The notes beneath the pieces are model-generated. The model was not told the DNA's origin and searched no databases. It worked only from the letters and a program-made list of their open reading frames with translations. Of a DNA stretch of 64,000 bases, positions 23,123-34,107 are shown in pieces. The DNA comes from Blepharisma stoltei (taxonomy: Eukaryota > Ciliophora > Heterotrichea > Heterotrichida > Blepharismidae): assembly GCA_914767885.1 (NCBI GenBank), contig CAJZBQ010000010.1:434001-498000 (forward strand). The letters are read 5' to 3'. The translations under genes were made by a program, and so were the position numbers. Numbering within the stretch: the stretch's first letter is position 1; the number at the start of each line of letters is the position of its first letter.

Positions 23123-23219
23123 TAATTATAATATAAATATATATGAGATTAAAATTAAGAAGGTGACTTTAAGATTGATTGTATCTGCTATCAATTTTAT
23201 CTTCTCAGCACAAGAGCAG

Positions 23220-23378
23220 TTGAAATGGCCTACTCCCTCATCCAATAATTAAAATTCGTCTTATATTCTGGCAATTTTAATTTTTTCTATCCTTTATACC
23301 CATCTTCAAGCATTTTCAGCGCAAACTCACGTTCTTCTATTGGACCCTCCTTAAAAGCAGAATTATTTCCTTGAAGCC
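23220..23378 (-). pseudogene. Truncated 3' end of the pyrophosphatase-like gene
   Basis: Nearly identical to 25490-25640 but cut off at the duplication junction, so the N-terminal three quarters are absent. Small substitutions are present (AAAGCAGAATTATTTCC against AAAGCAGGATTATCTCC). Confidence 0.8.
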
Positions 23379-23384
23379 TCGAAA

Positions 23385-23655
23385 TTATAATGAATTGCTG
23401 AAAAGCAAATGTAGAGAAATATCAGCAGAAAATAAAAGAAATGGATGAGGAAGAATCCAAAATCAGGGAAAAGGTGATAGGAATAAAGACAAAAGATTTT
23501 AAAAAGGATCAGCAAATGAGGTTACTTCATATGGCAAGTGATGAACTGATATCAATTAAAAATTCACCAGATAAGCCAGATGGAGAGGTATTTCATCCTG
23601 ATGATAATTTTTGTACAAACCATCAGTAAATGCTCTTTATATCTAATTATTGTCT
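23385..23655 (+). pseudogene. Truncated 3' end of the coiled-coil gene
   Basis: Repeats about 20750-21018. It lacks the start and the coiled-coil core, and has one T fewer in the run before GTACAAACC, which shifts the last codons. It is a by-product of the tandem duplication. Confidence 0.75.
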
Positions 23656-23734
23656 TTTAAGAGGAAAAGAATATACTCAAAGGCACAAGTTTGCAAAAAA
23701 AAAATAATAGTTTTAACTATATATAATTATTGGC

Positions 23735-25390
23735 TTATAAAAGTTCTTTAATCTTTTTCTTTTTTAAGCTAAACTTATAACAGTGCATACCATTATGCTC
23801 TTGCAAACTTATAAGTGCAGATCCTCTATTATAAGTTATCAAACTATTTCGATGAGCACTATAGCTGCCAGTGCTAATTTTATTTCATATATATTCATTT
23901 CCTTTTACACTTTCATAGCTTGTCCCATTAGATTGAAGTATATAAATTCTCTGTTTAAGCTTAAATTGTATTTTATAAGCGTTATCAAGATTTGATAATA
24001 ACACTTCATAGTTGTTTGTTTGGATAGAATATTTATATAAGTGATAATGTTGATGTCCAGATAATAAAATTGAGCCTTTAAATACGATGCAAGAACAATA
24101 ATAAGCGGCAGCTGGAAGATTTGTGAGGTCTTTTCAACTGTTTTCTTCCAAATCGAATTTTCTAGCTGAATTTAATGTATCAGAACCCGTTGTGCATCGC
24201 CCGAAAACATAGACACAATTGTTATGATATACAGCTCCTGAAGCAATGCTGGGAAGTCCATCAGGTAAAGATCTTTTAAGAGTTTTTGATTTTAGATCTA
24301 TTATGCATGTAACTCCTGAAAGTGGTGTTCAGCTACCATAGCAAAACAATTCATTATTTGGGAGCTTAGTTATGCATGTATAAATACTCAATGGAATTGG
24401 AGTGACAATGCGAGTTGAATATTTATTATGAGTCTTTGCATCATAAGTTCACAAAATGGTTTGATTTTGGTCTCTATTAACTCCATAAATACATTTATTC
24501 TCAACAGAGAGCTCTTCAGTAAGTTTATTCAGCTTATCTGAAATTTCATTGTATATTGTAATATAATTTTCAAATTCTATATAATGACTTGCATGAAATT
24601 TTGCCATGAGAATTTTCTCAATATTAAATTGTTTTAAAAGTTTAGTCTTCATCTTTTTAAATTTAGGTAAATTCTCCAATGAAGAGTAATATTCACTTGA
24701 ATAATTTTCAAGTTTAATTTTCAATTCTGAAATTTGTGCTGCTTTTTTAGCGAGCTTTTCTGCCATATAGATATCAAATTTATTTTCTTTTGGCTGAGCC
24801 AGAATAGTTTCATTTTTGTTATTTAGAATCAATTTATGAAGCTTTTTATTTTCATTTATTACAAGCTCAAATTTTTCTTCTAGCTTGTCCAATTTCTCAG
24901 ACATCAGCATTTCTTTTGAATTTAATTTTGATAATTGGTCTTTCATTTGAATTTTCAGTTTTTTAATTAAATTTTCTATTTTCCTTTCGGCAACTGATTC
25001 TATCAACCTCTCCATATCTTTATTTATCTCAGTGCTGGAGCTGGTCGTTTTATTACAATCTATTTTTGGAAATAAATTTTTTAAATTTTCTAAGGCATTT
25101 TGAGGATCATGAAATAAAGACTCCAATCCCATATTATTTTCGCATTCAGAAATTTTTTGTGAATTGGTTAATTCACCTTCTTTTTCTTTGATGAGCCAAA
25201 GAATCATCTCTCGTCTTGTAATTTCATTTGACTTAGCAAAGATGATCTCTGAATCAATTGAAGGTTCTGAAGTTCCCAGGCTGCAATATGCAAGATTTTC
25301 TAGCTTTAAAGAATCAGATGAGATCCACTCCCAATCATGCCCAATTTTCTGACTGCAATTTGTAGAATCAGAACTCTTAAAGTCTTCCAT
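23735..25390 (-). CDS. Coiled-coil/kelch-repeat protein, copy B, intact
   Basis: 551 residues from ATG 25390 (MEDFKSSDSTNCSQKIGHDW) to TAA 23735, with TGA Trp at QTILWTYDAK, GSWTPLSG, NSWKDL and YIWNKI. Residues about 105-300 form a coiled coil (MKDQLSKLNSKEMLMSEKL). Residues about 310-551 look like kelch beta-propeller blades (HNNCVYVFGRCTTGSD, SARKFDLEENSWKDL). Such proteins usually act as interaction scaffolds. I prefer the start at MEDFK because copy A is conserved from there. It lies between the pyrophosphatase-like gene and the duplication junction. Confidence 0.8.
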
Positions 25391-25464
25391 TAATAATAAT
25401 ATAAATATATATGAGATTAAAATTATAAAGCTGACTTTAATATTGATTGTATCTGCTATCAATT

Positions 25465-26253
25465 TTATCTTCTCAGCACAAGAGCAGTTGAAATGACCTC
25501 CTCCCTCATCCAATAATTAAAGTTCGCCTTATATTCTGGCAATTTTAATTTTTTCCATCCTTTATACCCATCTTCAAGCATTTTCAGCGCAAACTCACGT
25601 TCTTCTATTGGACCCTCCTTAAAAGCAGGATTATCTCCTTGAAGAGCTGAAGCCCTCTCAAACCATTGCACAATAGCATCAATTTTTCCAGGATATTCTT
25701 GTTCATATTCTTTCAAGTTTTTAACCTTATCATGAAATGGAGATTGATGTGGAATTCCTAACATTTTTCAAGACGCAAATCTTCCGTGAACGCACATACA
25801 AAATCCCCCAATTATTCTATATCCCAAAGTATGTCCAATAGGCATGTAAGTATCTCCTAAATCAATAACCCCGATTGGTTGCCCATCACCAGTGTATTCA
25901 CTGTATTTTATGTCTTGCTTTGTGGGATCATTTCAGGTTTGCGGTAAAAATGCATAGTTAAAGTTTGGAAATTGGCGGAAAAATTGGTTTTCTAGTTTTC
26001 CTGTTATAGGGTTTGTTACTTGAACCTGCTCAAGTGGGTTAAACTCAAGCTGAGGATTCATTTCGAAATGAGCAATATTATATCGAGATAAGGTGACTAC
26101 TGCTGGAAAGAGATCTTTTTCATTATATGCAAGAAGATTGATATCGTGCCAGGGTGAGATGTTACCTTTCTTCTTATCTTTTATGTAAATTCTGTGTAAC
26201 TTTCTGCCGTCCTTTTCGAAATGGATTAATCTATATAATCTTTTTGTAATCAT
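25465..26253 (-). CDS. Family I pyrophosphatase-like protein, active site lost
   Basis: 262 residues with in-frame TGA Trp (PQTWNDP, FASWKML, NYWMREE). The fold outline of eukaryotic soluble inorganic pyrophosphatase is visible: a N-terminal barrel, NYAFLPQTWNDP, then the C-terminal helices IDAIVQWFERA and ALKMLEDGYKGWKKL. The catalytic DxDPxD motif reads DGQPIG (about residues 122-127), keeping one of three Asp. The downstream DExxTDW block reads VHGRFASW, losing its two Asp. It should not hydrolyse pyrophosphate; a structural or regulatory role is inference. A truncated copy of its 3' end lies at 23220-23378. Confidence 0.75.
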
Positions 26254-26321
26254 ATTTTTATTAATTTTAATGTCAAAATCTATTACAACCTCTTAATTAA
26301 TAGTTTCCCTGATAAGCAAGG

Positions 26322-26807
26322 TTAAATAAGACTTTTCTTGTATATAAAGTTATTGCAGCTCGAGCAGTAATGGCTGCAATCTTGTAGCTCAGTGATGCAA
26401 AATGGTACTAAGCAGCATCCCCAGAAGCATCCCACACATACCAACCCTAAGCAGCTTAGATATGTGACTGCTCCTGGCTCATATTTTACAGAGGTCAAAA
26501 TTTCCAGACGGCAATGAGGACAGAATGCTATTTGTGGCCGATTGGTCCAAAGAGTCTGAGGTTGAGCGTACATAATAGCTTGGCCAGGCTGAATTGGCTG
26601 ATAAGGCTGGAATTGTTGATTTTGAGGTGAGGCTTGATATGGATAGCCTTGGGAAGGGTATGGATTTGCCGATGGAGGCATGCTGGCTTGTGGCATATTA
26701 GGGCTTTGGCTACCAGGTTGATTTCCATAAGGACTTGGAGGAGGACCGCTTTGAGGGATATTTGCATATGGATAAGAAGGACTTGCCATACTCTGTGGTT
26801 GTTGCAT
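26322..26807 (-). CDS. LITAF-domain membrane-associated protein
   Basis: 161 residues. The N-terminal 90 are Pro/Gln/Ser/Tyr-rich (PPPSPYGNQPGS and similar), with PY-like motifs. The LITAF (SIMPLE) domain follows: CPHC, then a hydrophobic in-plane segment (LSCLGLVCVGCFWGCCLVPF), then HYCSSC, where the two CxxC-type pairs bind zinc. Proteins of this family sit on the cytosolic face of late endosomes and lysosomes and take part in protein sorting. The start MQQPQSM is the first ATG. There are no inserts. Confidence 0.88.
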   Translation of the reverse strand: MQQPQSMASPSYPYANIPQSGPPPSPYGNQPGSQSPNMPQASMPPSANPYPSQGYPYQASPQNQQFQPYQPIQPGQAIMYAQPQTLWTNRPQIAFCPHCRLEILTSVKYEPGAVTYLSCLGLVCVGCFWGCCLVPFCITELQDCSHYCSSCNNFIYKKSLI

Positions 26808-27105
26808 TTTTTATTTATAAAGGATAAGAATAATAGGCAATTTAATTATTCATAGAAATAATTCTATGATTTGGTTTATTCAATAAAAAGAATCCATATA
26901 AGAATAATAATTTTTAGCAGAGAAGATGAAAAATAATTGTTTGAATTTTAATCCAGTTTCTAAAAGATCGTTAAATATAAGAATATCATATGTTCTATTT
27001 AAGTTTAAACTATTTAAAAAGCAACAAAAAATTTTAGAAGCTTAAATATACTGATTGCAGTAGATTTTGTACTTCTATATATTCTAAAATACTGATAAAA
27101 AAATA

Positions 27106-27178
27106 TCCGCATTTGTCTAGCTGGTTAGGATATCAGGCCTTCACCCTGAAGACCCGGGTTCGAGTCCCGGATGCGGAA
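27106..27178 (+). tRNA. trnE-UUC: tRNA-Glu (UUC)
   Basis: A 73-nt cloverleaf: acceptor TCCGCAT pairs with ATGCGGA, the D arm includes TCTAGCTGGTTAGGA, the anticodon stem TCAGG/CCTGA holds loop CCTTCAC with anticodon TTC, and the T arm is CCCGG GTTCGAG TCCCGG. There is no intron. A run of six T follows at about 27181, a normal RNA polymerase III terminator. Confidence 0.93.
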
Positions 27179-27514
27179 CTTTTTTGCTGCATTTTTAAGT
27201 TTAACTGCCTAATTTATAATTAATCAAGATTAATGGCTTCATTTAAACAGAAATTGATTTGTTCGAATATTGGTCTATCATAGATTTCTTTTAAAAAGAT
27301 TAATGCAGTCAACTTATTTCAAATTCATAAGCATATTACTGTATATCAATGGTTTATTAATAGAAAGTTTTCATTGGCAGCGCAAAATACTTTTAGTTTT
27401 ATAATCCCTTTTAACAATTTATAATTTGCTTTTTATACAATTTTTATTTGCAATAAAACTAAAACTAAAAAGCAATATATATTGAAGGCAAAATAATAAT
27501 TGTCAACATGTTAT

Positions 27515-28845
27515 TTAAACATTTTGAATTGATAAACTTTTCAGTTGCTTGATATGCTCTGGGTTGAGTTTCATTCCAGAAACATATTTTGCAATAGTAT
27601 CTCTTGCATAGCTGAAAATTATATTAAATCTCTTTATGAAATACCCTATAACAGCAGCTGGAGCAATAGTTTTACCTGTTGGGCATTGCACAAGTACATG
27701 CCCTCGTTTTAGTTGTATATCCAAAAATCTTTGTATTGCGTCCATTGCTTCAAGCAAATCTCTACCAACTTCAAGCCTTAAATAGCCTCGTCTTACTGAA
27801 GTATATTTCTCTGGTGATCCTTCAAGTCCTAAGGCAAGCACAGAATCAATCATATAAGTCCTCAAAAGAGTTTCATCATTAGCAGCTTCTGTGTTTCCAA
27901 TGTATATTTTATATACTTACTTACTTAATTATCTGGTGTTTAAGGTGTCTAGTGCCGCAGCCCAAAAGGGCCTATGGCAAAACTGATGACGTAGGCGAGC
28001 CATCTTGGCACAGGTCAGCCCCGTCCAAGCCTTCTATCAACTCCTGCTTCACCGGCCTTGCTGCACGTCTCACCCGGCGCGTTGCCGTCGCCCTTGTCGC
28101 TCGACTCAGCTCCTGCGCGTGTTCCGCCTAAGGGTCATCCTCCCGTGGGGATGTGCTGAGAGGTAAAAGCCCGAAATCTTGAGTGGACTGAGGAGTGGTT
28201 CCTCTGGTTATCTCCAGAGTTAAACCGCTATTGCTGTCCAGAAGTCTTCGAGTGAAAACCTAACCCTATAAATAAAATTCCATGAGGGAGAGAAAATTAG
28301 CAGAGCTAATTTCTCTCGAACCGAATGCCATTTTATTTATATATTTTTATATACAAATTCATTGCCGCTTATATCATCTTTATTAGGGATTTCAAAAATA
28401 AGTTTCTCTGATCCGGCTGGTTCTATACCTGCCAATGGATTTTAAAATCAAAATAGTCTGCAGTCTTTTATGTATAAATGTTTATAATAGTAGAGCTTAT
28501 AATCTGTCTAAAAGAGAATAAATGCTCAATGATACATGACTGATTTCTTCCTGTGGGGTGTTTAGTAAATTTTTTATTTTTTATATTTTCTGCAAGTGTA
28601 TTTGAACGCCTTGCTTTTCGTTTTACAGGACTTTGTGGAGAGTCTGAAGAATGGCGAGGCTCAAGCCCAGAAAAATGAGAAAAAGCACTTTTTTCTGATT
28701 CGGGAAGATGGCTTCAAACATCGACTAAAAGCTTTAGAGATGGTGTAAGAGTTGTGTTTGCTCGAGGCCGCCTTGGAATATGCTCACGATAGTTCGCGAC
28801 ATTTGAAAATCGATTGTGATCTAGGTATGAAAAATCTGGATCCAT
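27515..28845 (-). CDS. Dual-specificity-phosphatase-like protein, impaired signature
   Basis: Starts at ATG 28845 (MDPDFSYLDHNRFSN) with a Ser/Pro/Arg-rich N terminus, then NKDDISGNEFVYK. After removal of SINE copy 5 the DUSP core follows: IYIGNTEAANDETLLRTYMI, then VLVQCPTGKTIAPAAVIGYF. The HCxxGxxR loop reads QCPTGKTI: Cys and Gly are kept, but the leading His and the phosphate-binding Arg are replaced. Catalysis is therefore doubtful and a pseudophosphatase is likely. One join near 28440-28500 (after FRQII) is unresolved, with TAA codons that probably mark another small insert. Confidence 0.65.
27917..28339 (-). mobile_element. SINE-like retroelement copy 5
   Basis: Flanked by TATATTTTATATAC (27903-27916) and TATATTTTTATATAC (28340-28354). 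The minus-strand head is AAATAAAATGGCATTCGG and the tail ATAATTAAGTAAGTAAGTA. It is homologous to copy 3. Removal joins NEFVYK to IYIGN in the DUSP-like gene. Confidence 0.75.
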
Positions 28846-29158
28846 TTTTGTATAATGACAACAATTTTTAACAAACTATTCCGCCATTACAGAAATAAAA
28901 ATTTTGAGATTTAGCTTGTTTCAAATTTAGCTATTTCAGCATCAAAAGACAGCAATTCCAGCAACTTTTATATTATTTTCAATCTCAGTAAGTATGATTT
29001 TTTCTTTTCTCAAAACATATCATATTCAAAAGACTTATTAATGATAAATTGGCTTTATGTAACCTTTAATGCTTTAAATTATAAAGCCTAATTAAGATCT
29101 TATTAAATTCTGTTTGCTTAAAAGTAATGAAATGATATAATCCTTAACTATTTACAAT

Positions 29159-31249
29159 ATGGAGAGCGAAGATATTCAGCCTGCATCAGAAAATCCTTCT
29201 GAAGCCAAACAGCAAGAAAATTCTTCTCAGCAAGAAAATAAAATTGACCTTTTCACTGAATCTTTAAAAGGAAAACAAGTAATTTTCATTGATGCCCTTC
29301 GAGATGCTTCAACATATTATGAACAGCCCAGTGATATCACACCTACTCTTACAGCTCGCCTAAATAAAGAAATTAAAGCTTTAACTCGTGGCCTTCCTTG
29401 TGATAAATCATATTCCGCCTTCATAGGCTTCGATTCCTCTGATATGGGAATTATGACTGCTGCAATATCAGGCTCAGAGGGCACTCCATATGCCCATGGC
29501 TTGTTTTTTTTGGATATTTATTGTGATTGTGCATATCCAGATTCTCCTCCTCAATTTACATTGATAACTACTGGAGGTGGAGAAGCCTATTTTGGCCCAA
29601 ATCTGTATAGTAGTGGCTATGTCTGTTTATCAATTATAAATACCTGGTCAGGCGATCCAGAAGAAATGTGGAGCCGTGATAAAAATATTTTACAAGTAAT
29701 TTTGTCGATACAAGCTTTAGTTATGGATAACGATATCATCCAGAAAGAGCCTGGCTGGGAAGGTACCGATACTGATGATCCAGATAATATTGCATATCAA
29801 AATGCTGTGAAATATTTAAATATAAGATGGGCAATGCTTGAAAATTTACGAAATCCACCTATGGGATTCGCAGAAATTATTGATCTTTATTTCAGGCATA
29901 AAAGAGATTATATTTTGAATGAAATCAATGGCTGGCTTATCAAAGCAAAAAATGAAGCAGATAATTACCAATCACAAGGGATGGCAATGGTCGCAAACCC
30001 TAAAGTACTAGAAAGAATGCAAAAAGAAGGGACTTATAAGGTTTTATCCTCAATTGTAAATGAACTTGTTACAGAATTTGAGTCAAGATATGGGCCTTCA
30101 GATGTAAAACTTGACTTATATGAAGAAAATTCTGTAGCTACTGAATCATGTGTAGCTGGAATAGCTGAAGAGAAACAAGTTTTGGCTGTGGCTAAAGTGA
30201 TTGAGCATTGTGAAGAAGAAATAGAGAATGCAGGAGAAAATCTAGAGCAATATTTTGAAGAAGAAAAATGGGAAGATCCAGATCAGTTCTCAGAATATGA
30301 TGAAGATGGTGTGATTATTCCCAATCTAGAAAATGTACCGAACCTGTTCAGGGAGCCTTCAGCTTCAGACCCAGAGGCACCTGATAGTACAAATTTGTAT
30401 TTTCAACACCTTGGAAATTTAAGACTGCAGCTACTTGATATATCTGAAGGATTTTTCAATGATTTCGGCTATAATAGTTCTTCAATCGATGAATCTGGGC
30501 TTGCAAGAATTAATAAAGAAATTAAAGCTTTATCAAGAAGTTTGCCATGTGAGGCACAAGGATCTGTATTTGTAGCCATAAATAGCTCAAATTTAAGTAT
30601 GATAAAAGTATTGATTTCTGGGCCTGAAGACTCTCCATATGAGCATGGTTTATTTTTATTCGACATAAAACTGCCTCAGAATTATCCAAATTCTCCTCCA
30701 GAAATGACAATTAAAACAACTGGAGATGGCAATTTAAGGTTCAACCCTAATCTCTATAACACTGGATTTGTGTGCCTATCAATTATAAATACATGGGGCG
30801 GGAATCCTGAAGAAATGTGGAATCCAAGCTACAGTACTTTATTGCAAGTATTTTTGTCAATCCAAGCTCTGGTTATGAATAGTGATGTTTTACAAAAAGA
30901 ACCAGGCTGTGAAGGGTTTTTAACTGATGACCAAGATAATATGGAATATCGAGCTATTGTTATGTATGGGAATATTAAACATGCTATGATTGATATGATG
31001 AGAAATCCACCACAAGAGTTCAAAGAAATCGTGCTCAAACATTTTGCTATTAAAAAAGAAAAAATATTAGAAAGTGTGATAGCTTGGAAAGAAATGGCTG
31101 CAAAAGTGAGCGTGCCTTTTCAGAATTCTATAGTGCTGAGTCATAATTATAACACTGCTGAAGTTTTTAGAAATGAAGGAATTTTAAATTGCTATGAAAG
31201 AGAAATAGAGGAACTGAAAAAAGAGCTGGATAAATTGCCAGGGATTTAG
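29159..31249 (+). CDS. Tandem E2 ubiquitin-conjugating protein (BIRC6/UBE2O type)
   Basis: 696 residues without inserts or introns. Two large E2 domains of the BIRC6/UBE2O class lie at about residues 60-240 and 440-620. Each has the LNKEIKAL(T/S)R start, the GT/DSPYxHGLF block, YP(D/N)SPP, and the catalytic loop (NLYSSGYVCLSIINTW and NLYNTGFVCLSIINTW) with Cys retained in both. A conserved EEMW and LQVxLSIQALVM follow. The linker is acidic (EEEIENAGENLEQYFEEEKW). Having two active-type E2 domains in one chain is uncommon, and arose here by internal duplication (domains about half identical by eye). Expected role: ubiquitin transfer, perhaps without a separate E3. Confidence 0.88.
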   Translation: MESEDIQPASENPSEAKQQENSSQQENKIDLFTESLKGKQVIFIDALRDASTYYEQPSDITPTLTARLNKEIKALTRGLPCDKSYSAFIGFDSSDMGIMTAAISGSEGTPYAHGLFFLDIYCDCAYPDSPPQFTLITTGGGEAYFGPNLYSSGYVCLSIINTWSGDPEEMWSRDKNILQVILSIQALVMDNDIIQKEPGWEGTDTDDPDNIAYQNAVKYLNIRWAMLENLRNPPMGFAEIIDLYFRHKRDYILNEINGWLIKAKNEADNYQSQGMAMVANPKVLERMQKEGTYKVLSSIVNELVTEFESRYGPSDVKLDLYEENSVATESCVAGIAEEKQVLAVAKVIEHCEEEIENAGENLEQYFEEEKWEDPDQFSEYDEDGVIIPNLENVPNLFREPSASDPEAPDSTNLYFQHLGNLRLQLLDISEGFFNDFGYNSSSIDESGLARINKEIKALSRSLPCEAQGSVFVAINSSNLSMIKVLISGPEDSPYEHGLFLFDIKLPQNYPNSPPEMTIKTTGDGNLRFNPNLYNTGFVCLSIINTWGGNPEEMWNPSYSTLLQVFLSIQALVMNSDVLQKEPGCEGFLTDDQDNMEYRAIVMYGNIKHAMIDMMRNPPQEFKEIVLKHFAIKKEKILESVIAWKEMAAKVSVPFQNSIVLSHNYNTAEVFRNEGILNCYEREIEELKKELDKLPGI

Positions 31250-31395
31250 GAAGAAAAAATTAATAAGATAATAAAAAATACTCTGCTAATATAACTGTTT
31301 TAACAGTTTAGTTCTCTGAAAATTTATGTACGTTGTAATAGAATTGTAAACACCTTTTATATGCTGATGCAAATTAATTTAAGACAGAGTATACA

Positions 31396-32868
31396 CTATT
31401 TAATTAAACTCAAAATTTTTCCTATATTTTGAACTTCGAAATATTGAGGATTATTCCCTAGGAATCGTAATCCTTTGATTGTCTTTTCATCTGACAATAG
31501 AATTGATAGCTCTCTTAATTTATCGTTAATAGAAAATTTCTCATCTATTTCAGTACTGATTTCCTGATTTTGCATTTTCCTTTCTTGATTTTCAGTTTCA
31601 ATTGAACTCTGTACATTAGGAGATTCAATTTTCAAAAAATCCTCACATAGGCATCCAAAACTTGGCTGACGTGCCTGCTTGCATCCTAAACTTGCAATAT
31701 GCTGAGGCTTAATTATTTTATTTTGTGCTTCAAATTCGCTGCTGCTAGGGCTTGTTGCGCTATTTTCTGAAAAATCAGGATTCTCGATAATTTTTTGTGT
31801 TGGCTCTCTTGAGTCATGAGATTTAATTTTGTCCAAATCAAAGCAAACTTTTGAATATGGGCTGATAAATTTGCTCAAATTTGGAGATTGGGAAAGCTCT
31901 TTCTCAAGAATTTTATTTTTGATTTTAGATTCCATGATATTATTGGCTTCTTGGTTTGAAAGAGATCGAAATTTGGGGCTTGGAGTGTGAAGCCTTGGAT
32001 CGTCAATTGATTTATTTGTTTTTCAGCTATTATTTAATCTTCCAGAAAGTATAGGCTCAAAAATTTTCGCATTTGATTTTCTATCCATTTCTCTAAGAAG
32101 ATGCCTTTCAGTAAGGCATTTCTGGCTGCCAGAAGGAGAGGAAAACCTATGAAGCAAAGGACTATGAGATGATATTTTTTCATAAGAGCAATTTGATAGA
32201 TCTAGCTTTTCTTTCATTTTTTCGATGTCAATTAAATTTTTATCAATTTCTTTAAGCTTAGGAGACTGACTATTTCTTCGTTTTTTAATTTTCTTTTCAT
32301 TAGTTCCTTTTATAGAGCCTTTAATATTTCTTGCTTTGATTTTAGAATCTCTTCTTTCAGATTTTGGCTGTTGATGAATTTTTGGTGATTTTGATACCAA
32401 ATGACTATCATCAAGGTTCAGCTTCAGAAAATCTGTCTCATTATCAATTTTAGCATAATTTTGCATTTTATTTGCTGAGTATATACATTTTTTAGTATGA
32501 GTATTTTGCTGATTTCCTTTCTTTTTCTCTTTAGATTGGTCTAATAAGTTTTCTTTCTGAGTAATAATAATTCTAATCGTCTTGCAGCTACACGAACTGC
32601 ATTCCATTTCTATTCCTTCATATATATTCTTATCTATTTTACTGTCATCAAAATTCTTTTTTAATATAGATTTTGGTTTTGTTGAATAATTGTTTGAATT
32701 TCCATTGCTTTTTTCTGGCAAACTATTGGCTTTGTCATGCTTTTCTTTCAACAATGCTTCATACAGAATCTGTTTCTTTTTAGTGTGCTCAAATAATATT
32801 TCGATAATTTCTACTATATTGTTCGATTGAAACTCTAAAATGTTTGAGCTATTACAATCTTTAATCAT
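31396..32868 (-). CDS. Hypothetical Ser/Lys-rich protein, 490 aa
   Basis: A single frame from ATG 32868 to TAA 31396 with one TGA Trp at about residue 282. It is low-complexity and probably disordered, rich in Ser, Lys and Asn. A MECSSCSCKT Cys cluster occurs near residue 88, and there are several SP/SPK motifs that could be phosphorylated. The C-terminal helix (DEKTIKGLRFLGNNPQYFEV) is the most ordered-looking part. No family is recognised. Confidence 0.65.
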
Positions 32869-33045
32869 ATTTTTTTATACCGTTAAAAATATGAGATAAT
32901 TATTAAAGCAAAACAGATTTATATGATTTTTACTTATGATTGACATCATTAGGTATTTTTATAAAATTAAAATCATTATAGCGTGTTGATTGCAACAATG
33001 AAATGCAATAAATAAAAAAAATTGTATATAAGGAGTTTATTTTGT

Positions 33046-34107
33046 TTAATCTAAACTAACGTTTGCCTCTTCAAGTTTTTTCTGAATATACATTGATTTT
33101 TCAGCCCCATCTCTATACCTGTGATACTCAAAATGCGGAAGCGTAACTACCTCCCATCCATTCTGATTTAACAGCCTATATTTCATTAAAATCTGGCCGA
33201 TGAGTTTGTATTTTTGAGTTTTTTCTCCTTTATCAGGAAAAAAATAATGCAATGGTCCATCAATATCAATAGCAGTTTTTGTCCCTTTCTTTAAAAAATC
33301 CACAATATAAGCATCTTCTATATTATAATTTTCATTGAATTTCATCATTTTTGCTAGTAAATATTTCACTTCTGTATGCATTCTCCCTAGCCTTATTTTA
33401 TCATTTAAATGTGCAGGAACTAAAGAAACGTCACTTTCTGGCTTTGACGAAGAAGGAATCATTGCATCATTAAGCGCATCTCCTAAAATTTTACCACTTC
33501 TCAGTTTGAGATCTAATAGCTCAGGGGCTTCTGTATTTATTGCATATCTGACATGTCTTACTTCCTGTGAAAGACCAACTGTAAGTGCAGAAAGATCTGG
33601 AGAAAAGTCTATTCAAAGCTTAGGATTATATTGTCTAAGGACACATAAAGAATAAGCAGTCGTGATGAAATCACTGCATGTCCAATCTGATTTATCTTTT
33701 ACTTCAATTAGCTTTATGATAAAAGGGTTATGTCTATAAAGTGTTGCATATGAGTAAAGAAGCTTTATCAGATTGTCTTTAAATATTGTTTTGTACTTAA
33801 GCAAAAATTTTAGTTCAAAATTTTTTAGTTTGATTTCTGGGATTTGGAATCTGGAAATTGTGGACCAGTAGAGTATTGTAGACAAGTCATTTAATTCGAA
33901 GTCTAAATGATCTATAGAGATCACAAAATTCTTTATGATGTCACTTTCTAAAACATAATTGATGTGATTTCCAGAGTCATTCATAAAATCATCAAGAGAT
34001 TTGGTAAGAGTTTTCAAATCAGGGTTTGGTGATCGAAATGATGAAAGAATTTGTCTGCTTAGATCTACAGCAGCTTTGCTTACTGGAAGCTGTGAAGCTA
34101 AAGACAT
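33046..34107 (-). CDS. RAP-domain protein, probably mitochondrial RNA metabolism
   Basis: 353 residues with one TGA Trp (NPKLWIDFS). The C-terminal RAP domain runs from about residue 270 to 345: VDFLKKGTKTAIDIDGPLHYF, then LLNQNGWEVVTLPHFEYHR. This is the endonuclease-like fold found in FASTK-type RNA-binding proteins, which are abundant in ciliate and apicomplexan mitochondria. The N-terminal region is helical-repeat-like (SDFITTAYSLCVLRQ) as in octotricopeptide or FASTK proteins. It is convergent with no insert. The assignment rests on the conserved D-x-D-G-P and GW-x-V-x-x-LP pattern. Confidence 0.78.

Larger units (their letters stand above)
20750..25650. repeat. Tandem duplication of about 2.6 kb
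   Basis: Unit 1 (about 20750-23378) and unit 2 (about 23385-25650) carry the same order: the 3' end of the coiled-coil gene (+), the kelch gene (-), and the 3' end of the pyrophosphatase-like gene (-). Unit 1 keeps the whole coiled-coil gene and unit 2 keeps the whole pyrophosphatase gene, as expected for an unequal-exchange tandem duplication. The junction is near 23378-23385, at CTTGAAGCCTCGAAATT. Confidence 0.8.
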
